DNA of 64,000 nucleotides from Deinococcales bacterium (lineage in GTDB: Bacteria > Deinococcota > Deinococci > Deinococcales > Trueperaceae): contig JAAYYF010000139.1 of NCBI GenBank assembly GCA_012515535.1, positions 1-64,000 on the forward strand, written 5' to 3'. A program made the translations under genes and the position numbers. Numbering within the stretch: position 1 is the stretch's first letter; every line of letters begins with the position of its first letter. A model generated the notes under the pieces. The model was not told the DNA's origin and did no database searches. It saw only the letters and a list, made by a program, of their open reading frames with translations. Positions 46,070-56,741 of this stretch are shown here, one piece after another.

Positions 46070-46124
46070 CTCACCCCCTCCCGCAGCTGGCCTCTCGTCG
46101 CCTGCGGGCGCTCGTGGAGGAACC

Positions 46125-46352
46125 ATGTTCTGGATCGCGTTCGTACTCTTCCTGATCGTCTCCGTGCTGCTGACCATCGTCATCCTCATCCAGGAGCCCA
46201 AGCAGTCGGGCCTGGGTGACGCGCTGGGCGGCGGCGGCGGCGCCGACTTCGCCTCGCTCGGCGGCACCGCCGGCGGCCTGCACCGCACCACCATCTACCT
46301 GGCGATCGCCTGGGGCGTGCTGGCCCTGCTCCTGGGGCTGATCCCCCGCTGA
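46125..46352 (+). CDS. secG: Preprotein translocase subunit SecG
   Basis: The 75-residue membrane protein belongs to the SecYEG channel. It has two hydrophobic segments (FVLFLIVSVLLTIVILIQ and IYLAIAWGVLALLLGLI) and the conserved LIQEPKQSGLGDALGGGGGADF link. GGAGG stands 5 bases before the ATG. It is directly downstream of the tRNA and upstream of a good terminator. Confidence 0.95.
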   Translation: MFWIAFVLFLIVSVLLTIVILIQEPKQSGLGDALGGGGGADFASLGGTAGGLHRTTIYLAIAWGVLALLLGLIPR

Positions 46353-46374
46353 GCCAGGCCTCGCGACCGACGAA

Positions 46375-46411
46375 CGCGCGCCGCCCTCACCGGGCGGCGC
46401 GCGCCTTTCAT
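46375..46411 (+). terminator. Terminator after secG
   Basis: A 12-bp perfect stem (46375-46386 with 46392-46403) and a TCACC loop are followed by CCTTTCAT, the best T tract seen after any hairpin in this window. Confidence 0.8.
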
Positions 46412-46663
46412 GTGCTCTCGCTTAAGGCCGCCGCGTTGACGATGCGATACGCGGGTGATAGATTCCCCTCAAGTGGGTAATTGTATATAGCCCACCCGGC
46501 TAACGGTCGCCGGGCCCCGCCGCAACAGGAGGGGTGCAAGCCGCTATACAACGTCTTGCAGGTTCTTCCGACCAGGGGTTACGGTAGGCCGTCGTCGAAC
46601 AAAGCGTAAGGGCAAGGCGCCGATGCCGCGTCCACGCCGACGGTAGAAAGCACTGGAGGAGAG
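46412..46663 (+). other. Promoter and long leader of the oligopeptide transporter operon
   Basis: The region between the secG terminator and the binding-protein gene contains a strong promoter (46436-46464) and about 190 bases of leader. The leader holds a short inverted repeat (TGCAAG near 46536 with CTTGCA near 46556) and an internal AGGAGGGG that is not used by any recognisable frame. No known riboswitch was recognised. Confidence 0.5.
46436..46464 (+). promoter_or_regulatory. Sigma-70 promoter of the oligopeptide ABC operon
   Basis: TTGACG (46436-46441) and TAGATT (46459-46464) are separated by exactly 17 bases. Confidence 0.8.
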
Positions 46664-48415
46664 ATGAAGCGAGTTCTTATCGGCCTTACCTTCCTGGCGG
46701 TGGCGTCCTTCGCCTTCGCGCAGCCGTTCGTCTGGCCTAGCGCCTGGACGAACGCCACGCCCGACGAAGCCGTCTACGGCGGCACCCTGCGCATCGCCAT
46801 GATCGGCGACCCGCGCACCTTCAACCCGGTCATCTCGGCCGAGTCGCAGGCCCTCAGCGACTACCTCTTCGACACCGCGGCGCCGCTCATCATCCGTGGC
46901 CCCGACTCCGACGAGTGGCTCCCCTACGGTGCCCAGTCCTACACCGTCAGCGAAGACGGCCGCACCATCGACATGGTGCTCCGTGAAGGCATGAAGTGGT
47001 CCGACGGCTCCGACATCACGGTGCAGGACTACTACATCCGCTACGTCCTCGAGACCGACCCCGACGTCGGCTCCAACGGCTACGACGGCTGGTTCATGGA
47101 CGGCGACCCGATCACCATGGAGATCACGGGCGACAACACCCTGCGCTTCACCTTCCCGCGCCCGGACCGCATGGCGTTCCCCGTGGCCGCCGTGAGCCCG
47201 GTGCCCGACAAGATCTTCGGTGAGGCGTACCGCACCGGTGGCGCCGAAGCCGTGCAGGCCCTCTGGGGTACCGACGTCGACGTGACCACCACCATCTGGC
47301 CGACCGAGTTCGTCCCGGTCTCCTTCCAGCCCGGCGAGCGCATCATCCTCGAGCGCAACCCGTACTTCGGTGAGTGGAACGTCGACGAGGCCGGCAACCC
47401 GCTGCCCTACCTCGACGGCTACTCCATGACCATCGCCGGCGACCTCGACGCCGCCCTGAACCTCTTCATCGCCGGTGAGATCGACAGCTTCTCGCCGCGC
47501 AACCTCGACGACATCGGCGTCATCAACCAGGCCGTCAACAACGGCGACATCGACGTCGTGGTGATGGAGTCGGTCAGCCCGGTCGCCAGCAGCCAGTTCA
47601 TCGTCTGGAACTGGAACAAGGCCTCCGACCCGGCCAAGGAAGCGCTCTTCCGCAACGTCAACTTCCGTCGCGCCATGGCGCACCTCGTCGACCGCGACCT
47701 TATGATGGACCTGGTCTACAACGGCGCCGGCGTGCCGATGTACACCAACGTCTACCCGATCAACGACTACTGGGTGAACCACGACGTCGAGAAGTACCCG
47801 TTCGACCCCGAGCGCGCCCAGGAGCTGCTCGCCTCGATCGGCTACGACCGCACCAACGCTCAGGGCCTGCTCGTCAACGCCCAGGGCCAGACCGTCTCCT
47901 TCACCCTCGCCACGAACGCCGGCAACACGCAGCGTGAGCAGCTCGCCCAGATCTTCGCCGACACCGCCCGCGAGGCCGGCGTCGACGTGACCGTCTCGGC
48001 GATCGACTTCAACCTGCTGGTCGACCAGCTCCTCTCGGTCGGCGAAGACCGTCCGTTCGACGCGATCCTCATCGGCCTCACCGGCGGCTCGCGCGACTGG
48101 CCGTTCGGCGTGAACGTCATCCCCTGCGGTACCAACCTGCACATGTTCAACACCAGCCCCGAGTGCCTCACCACCGGTGAGACCCTCATGGGCCAGCTGT
48201 TCACGCAGGGCCGCGAGACCCTGGACACCGAAGCCGCTCGCGAGATCGGCTACGAGATCCAGAAGGTCGAAGCCGACCTGATCCCGATCGTCTACCTCGT
48301 CAGCCCGATGGCCCACTACGCCTTCAACTCGGCCCTCACCGGCTACCACCAGGAAGACCAGATCAACCCGCTGCTCGGCGCCTGGGAGCTCCCGCTCCTC
48401 TTCAAGGCCCAGTAA
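46664..48415 (+). CDS. Oligopeptide/dipeptide ABC transporter substrate-binding protein
   Basis: The 583-residue secreted protein has a signal peptide (KRVLIGLTFLAVASFAFA, then QPF) without a lipobox. The family-5 solute-binding fold is shown by GGTLRIAMIGDPRTFNPVIS, LREGMKWSDGSDITVQDYYI and FRRAMAHLVDRDLMM. It uses more GGT, GAA and CGT codons than its neighbours, which suggests high expression. GGAGGAG lies 5 bases before the ATG. The ligand (peptide or other) is not readable from sequence. Confidence 0.95.
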   Translation: MKRVLIGLTFLAVASFAFAQPFVWPSAWTNATPDEAVYGGTLRIAMIGDPRTFNPVISAESQALSDYLFDTAAPLIIRGPDSDEWLPYGAQSYTVSEDGRTIDMVLREGMKWSDGSDITVQDYYIRYVLETDPDVGSNGYDGWFMDGDPITMEITGDNTLRFTFPRPDRMAFPVAAVSPVPDKIFGEAYRTGGAEAVQALWGTDVDVTTTIWPTEFVPVSFQPGERIILERNPYFGEWNVDEAGNPLPYLDGYSMTIAGDLDAALNLFIAGEIDSFSPRNLDDIGVINQAVNNGDIDVVVMESVSPVASSQFIVWNWNKASDPAKEALFRNVNFRRAMAHLVDRDLMMDLVYNGAGVPMYTNVYPINDYWVNHDVEKYPFDPERAQELLASIGYDRTNAQGLLVNAQGQTVSFTLATNAGNTQREQLAQIFADTAREAGVDVTVSAIDFNLLVDQLLSVGEDRPFDAILIGLTGGSRDWPFGVNVIPCGTNLHMFNTSPECLTTGETLMGQLFTQGRETLDTEAAREIGYEIQKVEADLIPIVYLVSPMAHYAFNSALTGYHQEDQINPLLGAWELPLLFKAQ

Positions 48416-48438
48416 GCAGCAGGCGACCCGACGATCTC

Positions 48439-48470
48439 TTGGACTGGGCGGCGCTTGCCGCCCAGTCCAA
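48439..48470 (+). terminator. Hairpin after the binding-protein gene
   Basis: A 14-bp perfect stem (48439-48452 with 48457-48470) with a GCTT loop lies 24 bases after the stop. No T tract follows, so it probably stabilises the upstream mRNA or causes partial termination, giving more binding protein than permease. Confidence 0.65.
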
Positions 48471-48573
48471 CACCTAAGACGACAGAAGATATCTTGATGA
48501 TGAGCCGTACTCCTCTCCCCTACCGCAGCAGGCGGGCCACCCCCGCTTGCGCCGCGACGCCGAGCGTTATCTG

Positions 48574-49575
48574 ATGCTCGTCTACATCGTTCGGCGTTTC
48601 TTCCAGCTGATCCCGACCTTCCTGGGCGCCACCATGCTGGCGTTCCTGATCAGTCAGCTGGTCCCCGGTGACTTCCTCACCCAGAAGGCGCTCGAGCCCA
48701 ACGTGCGACCCGAGACCATCGAGCGGATGCGCTCGCAGTTCGGCCTCGACCAGCCGATCACCGTGCAGTACGTGCGGTGGATGGGCAACCTGATGCAGGG
48801 GAACCTGGGTCAGTCGTTCGTGTCGAACCAGCCGGTGATCAACCGCATCGGCCGGCCCATGCGCAACTCGATGTACCTGGCGCTGCTCTCGATCTTCATG
48901 CTGTGGGCGGTGGCGGTGCCCGCCGGTGTCTACTCGGCGGTGCGGCAGTACTCCGTCGGCGACCAAGTGGTGAGCGTGTTCTCCTACTTCGGCCTCGCCA
49001 TCCCCAACTTCTTCTTCGCCCAGGTGCTGATCCTATTGATATTCGTGACGCGCTCCTTCACGAAGGACGCGTTCGGCTTCAACCAGCTGGTGTTCCCGGT
49101 GGCCGGCATGACCAGCGGCAACTACCTGCAGATGTCGCCATGGGGCCAGTTCTGGGACGTCATGTGGCACATGTTCATCCCGTCGTTCGTGGTCGCCACG
49201 GCCGGCATGGCGGGCTTCACGCGCGTGCTGCGCGCCCAGATGGTCGAGTACCTCGCCTCCGACTTCATCCGCACGGCGCGGGCCAAGGGCCTGGCGCAGC
49301 GCGGCGTCACCTACAAGCACGCGCTCCGGCCGGCCATCATCCCGTTCGTCGCCGGCATCGGCGGGCTGCTGCCCGACCTGGTGGGCGGCGCCGGCCTGGT
49401 CGAGGTGACGATGTCGTGGCCCGGCATCACCCCGACCTTCCTGGAAGCGCTGAACTCCCAGGACATCTACGTAGTCCTCGGTCTGCTGGTCATCACCACC
49501 ATCCTGCTGATGATCGGCAACCTCCTCTCTGACCTGCTACTGGCCGCGGTCGACCCGCGGATCCGGTACAACTGA
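48574..49575 (+). CDS. Oligopeptide/dipeptide ABC transporter permease, DppB type
   Basis: The 333-residue permease starts at MLVYIVRRFFQLIPTFLG, the standard N-terminus of the family; the in-frame TTG 27 bases upstream is less likely. It has six expected membrane segments and the cytoplasmic coupling loop DFIRTARAKGLAQRGVTYKHALRPA. It lies 9 bases before the second permease. Confidence 0.94.
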   Translation: MLVYIVRRFFQLIPTFLGATMLAFLISQLVPGDFLTQKALEPNVRPETIERMRSQFGLDQPITVQYVRWMGNLMQGNLGQSFVSNQPVINRIGRPMRNSMYLALLSIFMLWAVAVPAGVYSAVRQYSVGDQVVSVFSYFGLAIPNFFFAQVLILLIFVTRSFTKDAFGFNQLVFPVAGMTSGNYLQMSPWGQFWDVMWHMFIPSFVVATAGMAGFTRVLRAQMVEYLASDFIRTARAKGLAQRGVTYKHALRPAIIPFVAGIGGLLPDLVGGAGLVEVTMSWPGITPTFLEALNSQDIYVVLGLLVITTILLMIGNLLSDLLLAAVDPRIRYN

Positions 49576-49583
49576 GGCCGCCC

Positions 49584-50846
49584 ATGTCCGACGATCCCAT
49601 CCGCGAGAACCAGAGGGAGCTGCAGCAGGAGACCGACGCGACCGTCGAGGCGACCGCCAAGCAGGTCGACAACGCCCAGCTGCAGATCAACGACGCCGGG
49701 GCGCCGGTGGTGCGCAAGAGCAAGACCCAGGGGCAGATCATCTGGGAGCAGTTCAGACGCCACAAGTCGGCGCTCGTGGGCGGCTGGATCCTGGTCTTCA
49801 TGTACCTGACGGCGATCTTCGCCGGCTTCCTGGCCCCGTACGGCCTCAACGAGTACCGCCGCAGCCCCACCGCGGCGTTCCGCCCGCCCACCCAGGTGCA
49901 CTGGGTCGACCCCGACACCGGGCGGCTCACGCGCCCCTTCGTCTACGACGTCGTCGAGACGCGCGACCCCATCACCCGTCAGCGCGTCTACGAGGAGGAC
50001 ACCAGCACCAAGTACCCCATCAAGTTCTTCGTGCGGCGCCCGTCGCAGCCGTACAAGATCCTCGGCATCTTCAAGTCCGACCTGCGGCTGTTCGGCGTCG
50101 ACGACCCAGCCCGGATCTTCCTGTGGGGCACCAACAACCTAGGCAAGGACGTCTTCTCGCGCGTGCTCTACGGGGGCCAGGTGAGCCTCACGGTAGGCAT
50201 CCTGGCGGTGTGGGTGTCGCTGTTCCTAGGGCTGCTGCTGGGCGGCTTGGCCGGCTTCTACGGCGGCTTGCTCGACGACTTCATCATGCGCCTGGTCGAG
50301 GTGTTCGCCGCCATCCCAGGGCTGTTCCTGCTGATCGTGCTGGCGTCGCTGCTGCGCGACCCGCGCAACCCGCTGGCGCAAGCGTTCGGGCTGCAGATGA
50401 CCTCGTCGCAGACCTACGTCCTCATCGTGCTGGTGCTCGGCCTGGTGGGCTGGGGCGGCCTGGCGCGTATCATCCGCGGCTTCATCCTGTCGGCGCGCGA
50501 GCTCGACTACGCCGCCGCCGCCAAGGCGCTGGGCGCCAGCGAGGCGCGCGTGCTGTGGCGCCACCTCCTCCCCTCGACCGCGAGTTACGTCATCGTCAAC
50601 CTCACGCTGGCCATCCCGGGCTACATCCTGGGCGAGACGAGCCTGTCGTTCCTGGGCCTGGGGCCCAGCGAGGTCGACACCTCGAGCTGGGGCCTGCTGC
50701 TCCGCGACGCCACGGCGCGCGGCATCAGCATCCAGTTCGTGCCTTGGCTCCTGATCCCTGGCATCCCCATCTTCCTGGCAGTGTTATGCTGGAACCTGCT
50801 TGGTGATGGACTCCGGGACGCCTTCGACCCCAAGAAGCGACGCTGA
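49584..50846 (+). CDS. Oligopeptide/dipeptide ABC transporter permease, DppC type
   Basis: The 420-residue partner permease has a long hydrophilic, Gln/Asp-rich N-terminus (about 55 residues) and a large outer loop between the first and second membrane segments (about 85-180), longer than in typical DppC. The coupling loop ELDYAAAAKALGASEARVLWRHLLP and GYILGETSLSFLGLG are conserved. Confidence 0.94.
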   Translation: MSDDPIRENQRELQQETDATVEATAKQVDNAQLQINDAGAPVVRKSKTQGQIIWEQFRRHKSALVGGWILVFMYLTAIFAGFLAPYGLNEYRRSPTAAFRPPTQVHWVDPDTGRLTRPFVYDVVETRDPITRQRVYEEDTSTKYPIKFFVRRPSQPYKILGIFKSDLRLFGVDDPARIFLWGTNNLGKDVFSRVLYGGQVSLTVGILAVWVSLFLGLLLGGLAGFYGGLLDDFIMRLVEVFAAIPGLFLLIVLASLLRDPRNPLAQAFGLQMTSSQTYVLIVLVLGLVGWGGLARIIRGFILSARELDYAAAAKALGASEARVLWRHLLPSTASYVIVNLTLAIPGYILGETSLSFLGLGPSEVDTSSWGLLLRDATARGISIQFVPWLLIPGIPIFLAVLCWNLLGDGLRDAFDPKKRR

Positions 50847-50897
50847 GGGGGTCGGGAACCGGCCGAGCGTATTTCCGTAACTCCGGATTATCTTGCA

Positions 50898-50931
50898 GGG
50901 CGCGCTGCGCTGTATTCAGCCTAGCGCGCCC
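50898..50931 (+). terminator. Intercistronic hairpin between the permease and ATPase genes
   Basis: GGGCGCGCT (50898-50906) pairs with 50923-50931, and inside it GCTG pairs with CAGC around a TATT loop. It sits in a 157-base gap within the operon and has no T tract, so it probably tunes read-through or stability. Confidence 0.5.
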
Positions 50932-51003
50932 CGTGGCATATCCCGGTGCGTAGCGTCGCTCCCCGAGCAACGCTTCCATTCCCGCTGTGAGGAGCGTAAG
51001 AAA

Positions 51004-53024
<2,021 letters not shown>

Positions 53025-53034
53025 GGCGAGAGGG

Positions 53035-53217
53035 GTGACCGTGGCAAGCAGGAAGCGGGACCTGCCCGAAGGGAGCACCGAGCGGCCCAAGCTGACCCGG
53101 CGCGAGATCCTGGGGCTGATCTTCCGCACCTACGCCGTGTCGCTGCCGTACGTGCTGATCTTCGTGGCGGTGATGCTGATCGCCACCTGGGTGGTCACCG
53201 AGCTCGTCTTCCGCTGA
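53035..53217 (+). CDS. Small single-span membrane protein at the end of the dpp-like operon
   Basis: The 60-residue product has a charged N-terminal half (KRDLPEGSTERPKLTRRE) and one strong membrane segment (YVLIFVAVMLIATWVVTELVF). GTG codons at 53035 and 53041 are both possible. It begins 10 bases after the last ATPase gene and ends before a terminator, so it belongs to the transporter operon. I do not recognise a family. Confidence 0.65.
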   Translation: MTVASRKRDLPEGSTERPKLTRREILGLIFRTYAVSLPYVLIFVAVMLIATWVVTELVFR

Positions 53218-53239
53218 ACCCGGCCTACCTGCGTTCCGT

Positions 53240-53267
53240 GGCCGCCGCCCCTCACCGGGCGGCGGCC
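53240..53267 (+). terminator. Terminator of the oligopeptide transporter operon
   Basis: An 11-bp perfect stem (53240-53250 with 53257-53267) and CTCACC loop are followed by GCTTCGCG. The core is nearly identical to that of the secG terminator. Confidence 0.7.
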
Positions 53268-53289
53268 GCTTCGCGTGGGCGCCTCGCGT

Positions 53290-53295
53290 TATGCT
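53290..53295 (+). promoter_or_regulatory. -10 box for a leaderless polyprenyl synthase transcript
   Basis: TATGCT ends 7 bases before the GTG at 53303; the in-frame ATG at 53291 lies inside the box and is therefore unlikely as a start. Confidence 0.5.
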
Positions 53296-53302
53296 CGCCG
53301 GC

Positions 53303-54355
53303 GTGGACCCGACCGACCGCATCCGCCAGGGCGTGATCGCCGCGCTGCCGGCGGACGCCCGCGAGCTGCTGCCGCCGGCGCTCGCCGATGCCGCCGAGCC
53401 GGCCACGGGCGCGCTGGTGGCCGAGCTCGAGCGCTTCCTGGCGCTCATGCGCGACTACCCCGAGCGGCCCGGCAAGACGCTGCGCGGCCGCCTGCTGGTG
53501 CTGGCGGCGCGCGCGCACGGCGCCCCGGACGACGCCGCCGCCCAGACGCTGGCCGAGGCCCTCGAGCTGTTCCAGAACTGGGTCCTGGTGCACGACGACA
53601 TCGAGGACGACTCCGAGGAGCGCCGCGGCCGGCCCGCGCTGCACCGCCAGGTGGGCATGCCGCTGGCGCTCAACGTGGGCGACGCCATGCACGTGGCGAT
53701 GTGGCGGCACCTGCTGACGCTGCCCCAGCGCGCGCCGCTGGACCTCCAGGCGGCCCTCGACGAGTTCGGCGCCATGATCATGCGCACCGCCGCGGGCCAG
53801 CACCTGGACCTCGCCTGGGTGGCGCAGGAGCGCTTCGACGTCGCCGAGGCCGAGTACCTGGCGATGGTGAGCCTCAAGACCGCCTACTACACGGTGGTGT
53901 CGCCCCTGCGCCTGGGCGCGGCCTGCGCCGGGCGGGCGCCGTCGCCGCTGCTCGAGGAGGCCGGCGTCGACCTCGGGGTGGCGTTCCAGATCCGCGACGA
54001 CGTGCTCAACCTCACGCCCGGCGCCGAGGTGGGCAAGGAGTTCGCCGGCGACCTCTACGAGGGCAAGCGCACGCTCGTGCTCGCCCACCTGCTGGGGCAC
54101 GCGACGCCCGCCGAGCGCGAGCGCGTGGTGGCGCTCCTCAGGCGCCCGCGCGCGGCGAAGGCGCCGGAGGGGGTGGCGGAGGTGCTGGCGCTGATCGAGC
54201 GCTACGGCTCGCTCGCCTACGCCCAGCAGGTGGCCGAGCGACGCCTGGAGCGCGGCCTGGCACGCCTGCAGGAGGCGCTGGCGCCCTTGCCGGGCCGCAG
54301 GGCGGCGGAGGAGCTCCTGGGGCTCGTGGGGAGCCTGGCGGAGCGGGTGAGCTGA
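53303..54355 (+). CDS. Polyprenyl diphosphate synthase
   Basis: This trans-prenyltransferase lengthens isoprenoid diphosphates, for example for menaquinone side chains or carotenoids. The 350-residue protein has the first Asp-rich motif VHDDIEDD (D98, D99, D102), the second in FQIRDDVLNL (D232, D233), and GKTLRGRLL near residue 57, where GKRLRP is usual. Chain length cannot be decided with certainty from the motif. Confidence 0.93.
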   Translation: MDPTDRIRQGVIAALPADARELLPPALADAAEPATGALVAELERFLALMRDYPERPGKTLRGRLLVLAARAHGAPDDAAAQTLAEALELFQNWVLVHDDIEDDSEERRGRPALHRQVGMPLALNVGDAMHVAMWRHLLTLPQRAPLDLQAALDEFGAMIMRTAAGQHLDLAWVAQERFDVAEAEYLAMVSLKTAYYTVVSPLRLGAACAGRAPSPLLEEAGVDLGVAFQIRDDVLNLTPGAEVGKEFAGDLYEGKRTLVLAHLLGHATPAERERVVALLRRPRAAKAPEGVAEVLALIERYGSLAYAQQVAERRLERGLARLQEALAPLPGRRAAEELLGLVGSLAERVS

Positions 54356-54470
54356 GAGCCAGCGACGCTCGCGGCTCGGCAACGGTGCGCGGGCCGGCCG
54401 CCGGCGGGGCGCGAGCCTAGAGCCGGGCGGCGCCTGCCCACCTCGTGGCCCCTTCGGGCGGCCCAACGCC

Positions 54471-54476
54471 TACCCT
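54471..54476 (+). promoter_or_regulatory. -10 box for a leaderless comF-like transcript
   Basis: TACCCT ends 6 bases before the ATG at 54483. Confidence 0.4.
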
Positions 54477-54482
54477 TCAGGC

Positions 54483-55406
54483 ATGGCCCGACGACGCGCC
54501 CGCTCGTCACGTGCCGCTCGGGTCTACCGGCCCGCGGCGCGGCCCGGCTCCTCGCCAGCGCCGCGGGCCCGCGGTCCGGCGCCCAGCGCCGCCGCACCGC
54601 TGGTGGCCCGCACGGCGCGCGGGGCGGCGCCCCAGGACGCTAGCCCGCCCCGCCCGCCGGGTCACCCCGGGCGTCCCGCGCGAGCGGGGCACCCAGGCCG
54701 CCCTGACCCTCCCCCACCGCGCCGCGGCGTGCTGGCCACGCTCCTGCGGGCGGTCGAGCGCGCCCTCGCCGCGCTCTCCCCCTGCCCCGTCTGCGGCGAA
54801 CGCGGCGCGGGCCCGTGCGGCACCTGCGCCGTCTGCGAGGTCGCGTTGCGCAGCGCGGTCCTGGCGCTCCCCGCGCCGAGCGGCGACACGCTGTGGCTCG
54901 GCCCCCACGCCGGCGCCTGGCGCCGCCTGGTGCACGCCCTCAAGTACCGCGACGCCCGGCGGCTGGCGCCCTTCCTGGCCGAGCTGCTGGCGCTGCGCGC
55001 CCGCGGCTGGGGCTGGCGTCCGCAGCTGGTCGTGCACCTGCCCACCACCGCCGGGCGGCGCGCGGCCCGCGGCTACGACCAGGCCGAGGGGCTCGCCCGC
55101 GCCCTGGCGCCGAAGCTCGGGGCGGTCCACGTGGCGGCCCTCCGGCGCGTGCGCGAGACGCCCGCCCTGGCGCGCCAAGGCCGCGCCGCGCGCAGCGCCA
55201 CGCTGGAGGGGGCCTTCCGCTCGCGCTACCTCGGCGGGCGGGCGGTGCTGCTGGTCGACGACGTGCTCACCACCGGCGCCACGCTCGACGCCGCCCGCGC
55301 CGCCCTGCTGGCGGCCGGCGCCAGAGAGGTGCGCGCCGCGGTGGTCGCGCGCACCGCCCTGGCGCACGAGGCGGTCGCGGCCGGCGAGGACCGCGAGGGC
55401 GTCTAG
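54483..55406 (+). CDS. ComF-family phosphoribosyltransferase-like protein with a long N-terminal extension
   Basis: ComF proteins support DNA uptake. The zinc-binding cysteines C101, C104, C112 and C115 are followed by a phosphoribosyltransferase fold with HALKYRDARRL and the PRPP motif VLLVDDVLTTGATLD (D259, D260). The family is usually about 220 residues; here 85 extra Arg/Pro/Ala-rich residues precede the domain. A GTG near 54728 would remove them, but the TANNNT box immediately before 54483 supports the long form. Confidence 0.82.
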   Translation: MARRRARSSRAARVYRPAARPGSSPAPRARGPAPSAAAPLVARTARGAAPQDASPPRPPGHPGRPARAGHPGRPDPPPPRRGVLATLLRAVERALAALSPCPVCGERGAGPCGTCAVCEVALRSAVLALPAPSGDTLWLGPHAGAWRRLVHALKYRDARRLAPFLAELLALRARGWGWRPQLVVHLPTTAGRRAARGYDQAEGLARALAPKLGAVHVAALRRVRETPALARQGRAARSATLEGAFRSRYLGGRAVLLVDDVLTTGATLDAARAALLAAGAREVRAAVVARTALAHEAVAAGEDREGV

Positions 55407-55449
55407 GGAAGCTAGGCCGGCTGGTTCCCGGAGCAGCGCGGGCGGACGT

Positions 55450-55893
55450 TCAGAGGGTGGCCACCAGCGCCGTGCCCACGCCCAGCAGCGCCCCCGCCAC
55501 CACCTGGGGGTAGGTGTGGCCGAGCAGCGTCTTGAGCACCTCCGGCTGGAAGCCCTCGTCGAAGAGGTGGCTCAGCTCCTTGACCAGGTCGTTGATGAGC
55601 TCGGCGTGGCGGCCGGCGGCGCGGCGGATGCCGGTGGCGTCGTACATCACGATCGAGCCCAGCACCGCGGAGATGGCGAACGCCGGGCTGCCCCAGCCGT
55701 GGATCACGCCCAGGCTGATGGCGAGCGCGGACACGGCCGCGCTGTGCGACGACGGCATGCCGCCCGTGTCGAGCAGGCGCTCGGGCGCCCAGCGCCGCTC
55801 CGCCAGCAGCACGAGCAGCACCTTCGTCACCTGCGCCACGACGGTGGCCACCAGCGCGGCCACGAGTGGGGTGTTGCCGACGAGGTCGTTCAT
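55450..55893 (-). CDS. Divergent PAP2 family membrane protein (DUF212/YuiD-like)
   Basis: The 147-residue membrane protein has the family signature TGGMPSSHSAAVSALA and YDATGIRRAAGRHAELIN, with four or five hydrophobic segments. The family is related to PAP2 phosphatases; the substrate is unknown. It overlaps the folD stop by 4 bases and ends the efp-acc-nusB-folD operon. Confidence 0.92.
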   Translation of the reverse strand: MNDLVGNTPLVAALVATVVAQVTKVLLVLLAERRWAPERLLDTGGMPSSHSAAVSALAISLGVIHGWGSPAFAISAVLGSIVMYDATGIRRAAGRHAELINDLVKELSHLFDEGFQPEVLKTLLGHTYPQVVAGALLGVGTALVATL

Positions 55894-56741
55894 GCCGCTC
55901 GCCGCATCCTAGCCGCCGTCAGCGTGTTGACGATCACCATGACCACGGTCATCGGCCCGGTGCCGCCCGGCATCGGCGTGAGCCAGCCGGCTACGCTCGC
56001 CACGGCCGGGTCCACGTCGCCCACGATGCGCCCGTCCACGCGCGTGAGGCCCACGTCGAGCACGGCCGCCCCCGGCTTCACCATCGGCGGCGTCACGAGG
56101 CGCGGGCTGCCGGCCGCCACCACCAGGATGTCGGCGCGCCGCGTCACGGCGCCCAGGTCGGTCGTGCGCGAGTGCGCCAAGGTCACGGTGGCGTTGCGCC
56201 GCAGCAGCAGCGCCGCCAGCGGCTTGCCGACCAGCTCGCTGCGCCCCACGATCACCGCCTCCTTGCCCTCGGTTCCCACCCCGTAGCGGTCGAGGAGCTC
56301 GACCACCCCGAGCGGCGTGGCGGGCACCAGGCCGTCGCGGCCGCTCCACAGCAGTCCCACGTTGCGCGGGTGCAGGCCGTCGACGTCCTTGGCGGGGTCG
56401 ATGGCGTCGAGCACCCGCCGCGGGTCGATGGCCGGCGGCAGCGGCAGCTGCACCAGGATGCCGTCGACCTCGTCGTCGGCGTTGAGGCGCGCGATCAGGC
56501 CCAGCAGCTCGGCCTCGCTCACGTCGGCCGGCAGCTCGAACGACTGCGAGGCCACCCCCGCGCGGCCCGCCAGGCGCTCCTTGGAGCGCACGTAGCTGGC
56601 GCTGGCGGGGTCGTCGCCGACGCGCACGAAGGTCAGGCGAGGCACGTAGGGCAGGCGCGCCACCTCGGCCCGCAGGCGCTCGATCAGCTCCGAGGCGGCG
56701 AGCTTGCCGTCGAGCCTCACCGCTGAGCCTTCAGGGGCCAT
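55890..56741 (-). CDS. folD: Methylenetetrahydrofolate dehydrogenase/cyclohydrolase FolD
   Basis: The bifunctional enzyme interconverts methylene-, methenyl- and formyl-tetrahydrofolate. The 283-residue protein has YVRSKERLAGRAGV (catalytic Tyr and Lys), DGILVQLPLPPAID, VIVGRSELVGKPLAALL and the C-terminal PMPGGTGPMTVVMVIVNT. It overlaps nusB by 11 bases. Confidence 0.96.
   Translation of the reverse strand: MAPEGSAVRLDGKLAASELIERLRAEVARLPYVPRLTFVRVGDDPASASYVRSKERLAGRAGVASQSFELPADVSEAELLGLIARLNADDEVDGILVQLPLPPAIDPRRVLDAIDPAKDVDGLHPRNVGLLWSGRDGLVPATPLGVVELLDRYGVGTEGKEAVIVGRSELVGKPLAALLLRRNATVTLAHSRTTDLGAVTRRADILVVAAGSPRLVTPPMVKPGAAVLDVGLTRVDGRIVGDVDPAVASVAGWLTPMPGGTGPMTVVMVIVNTLTAARMRRAA

Noticed and set aside
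46465-46663. Known riboswitch in the oligopeptide operon leader
   Set aside because: I could not match any conserved riboswitch core; it is reported only as an unexplained leader.
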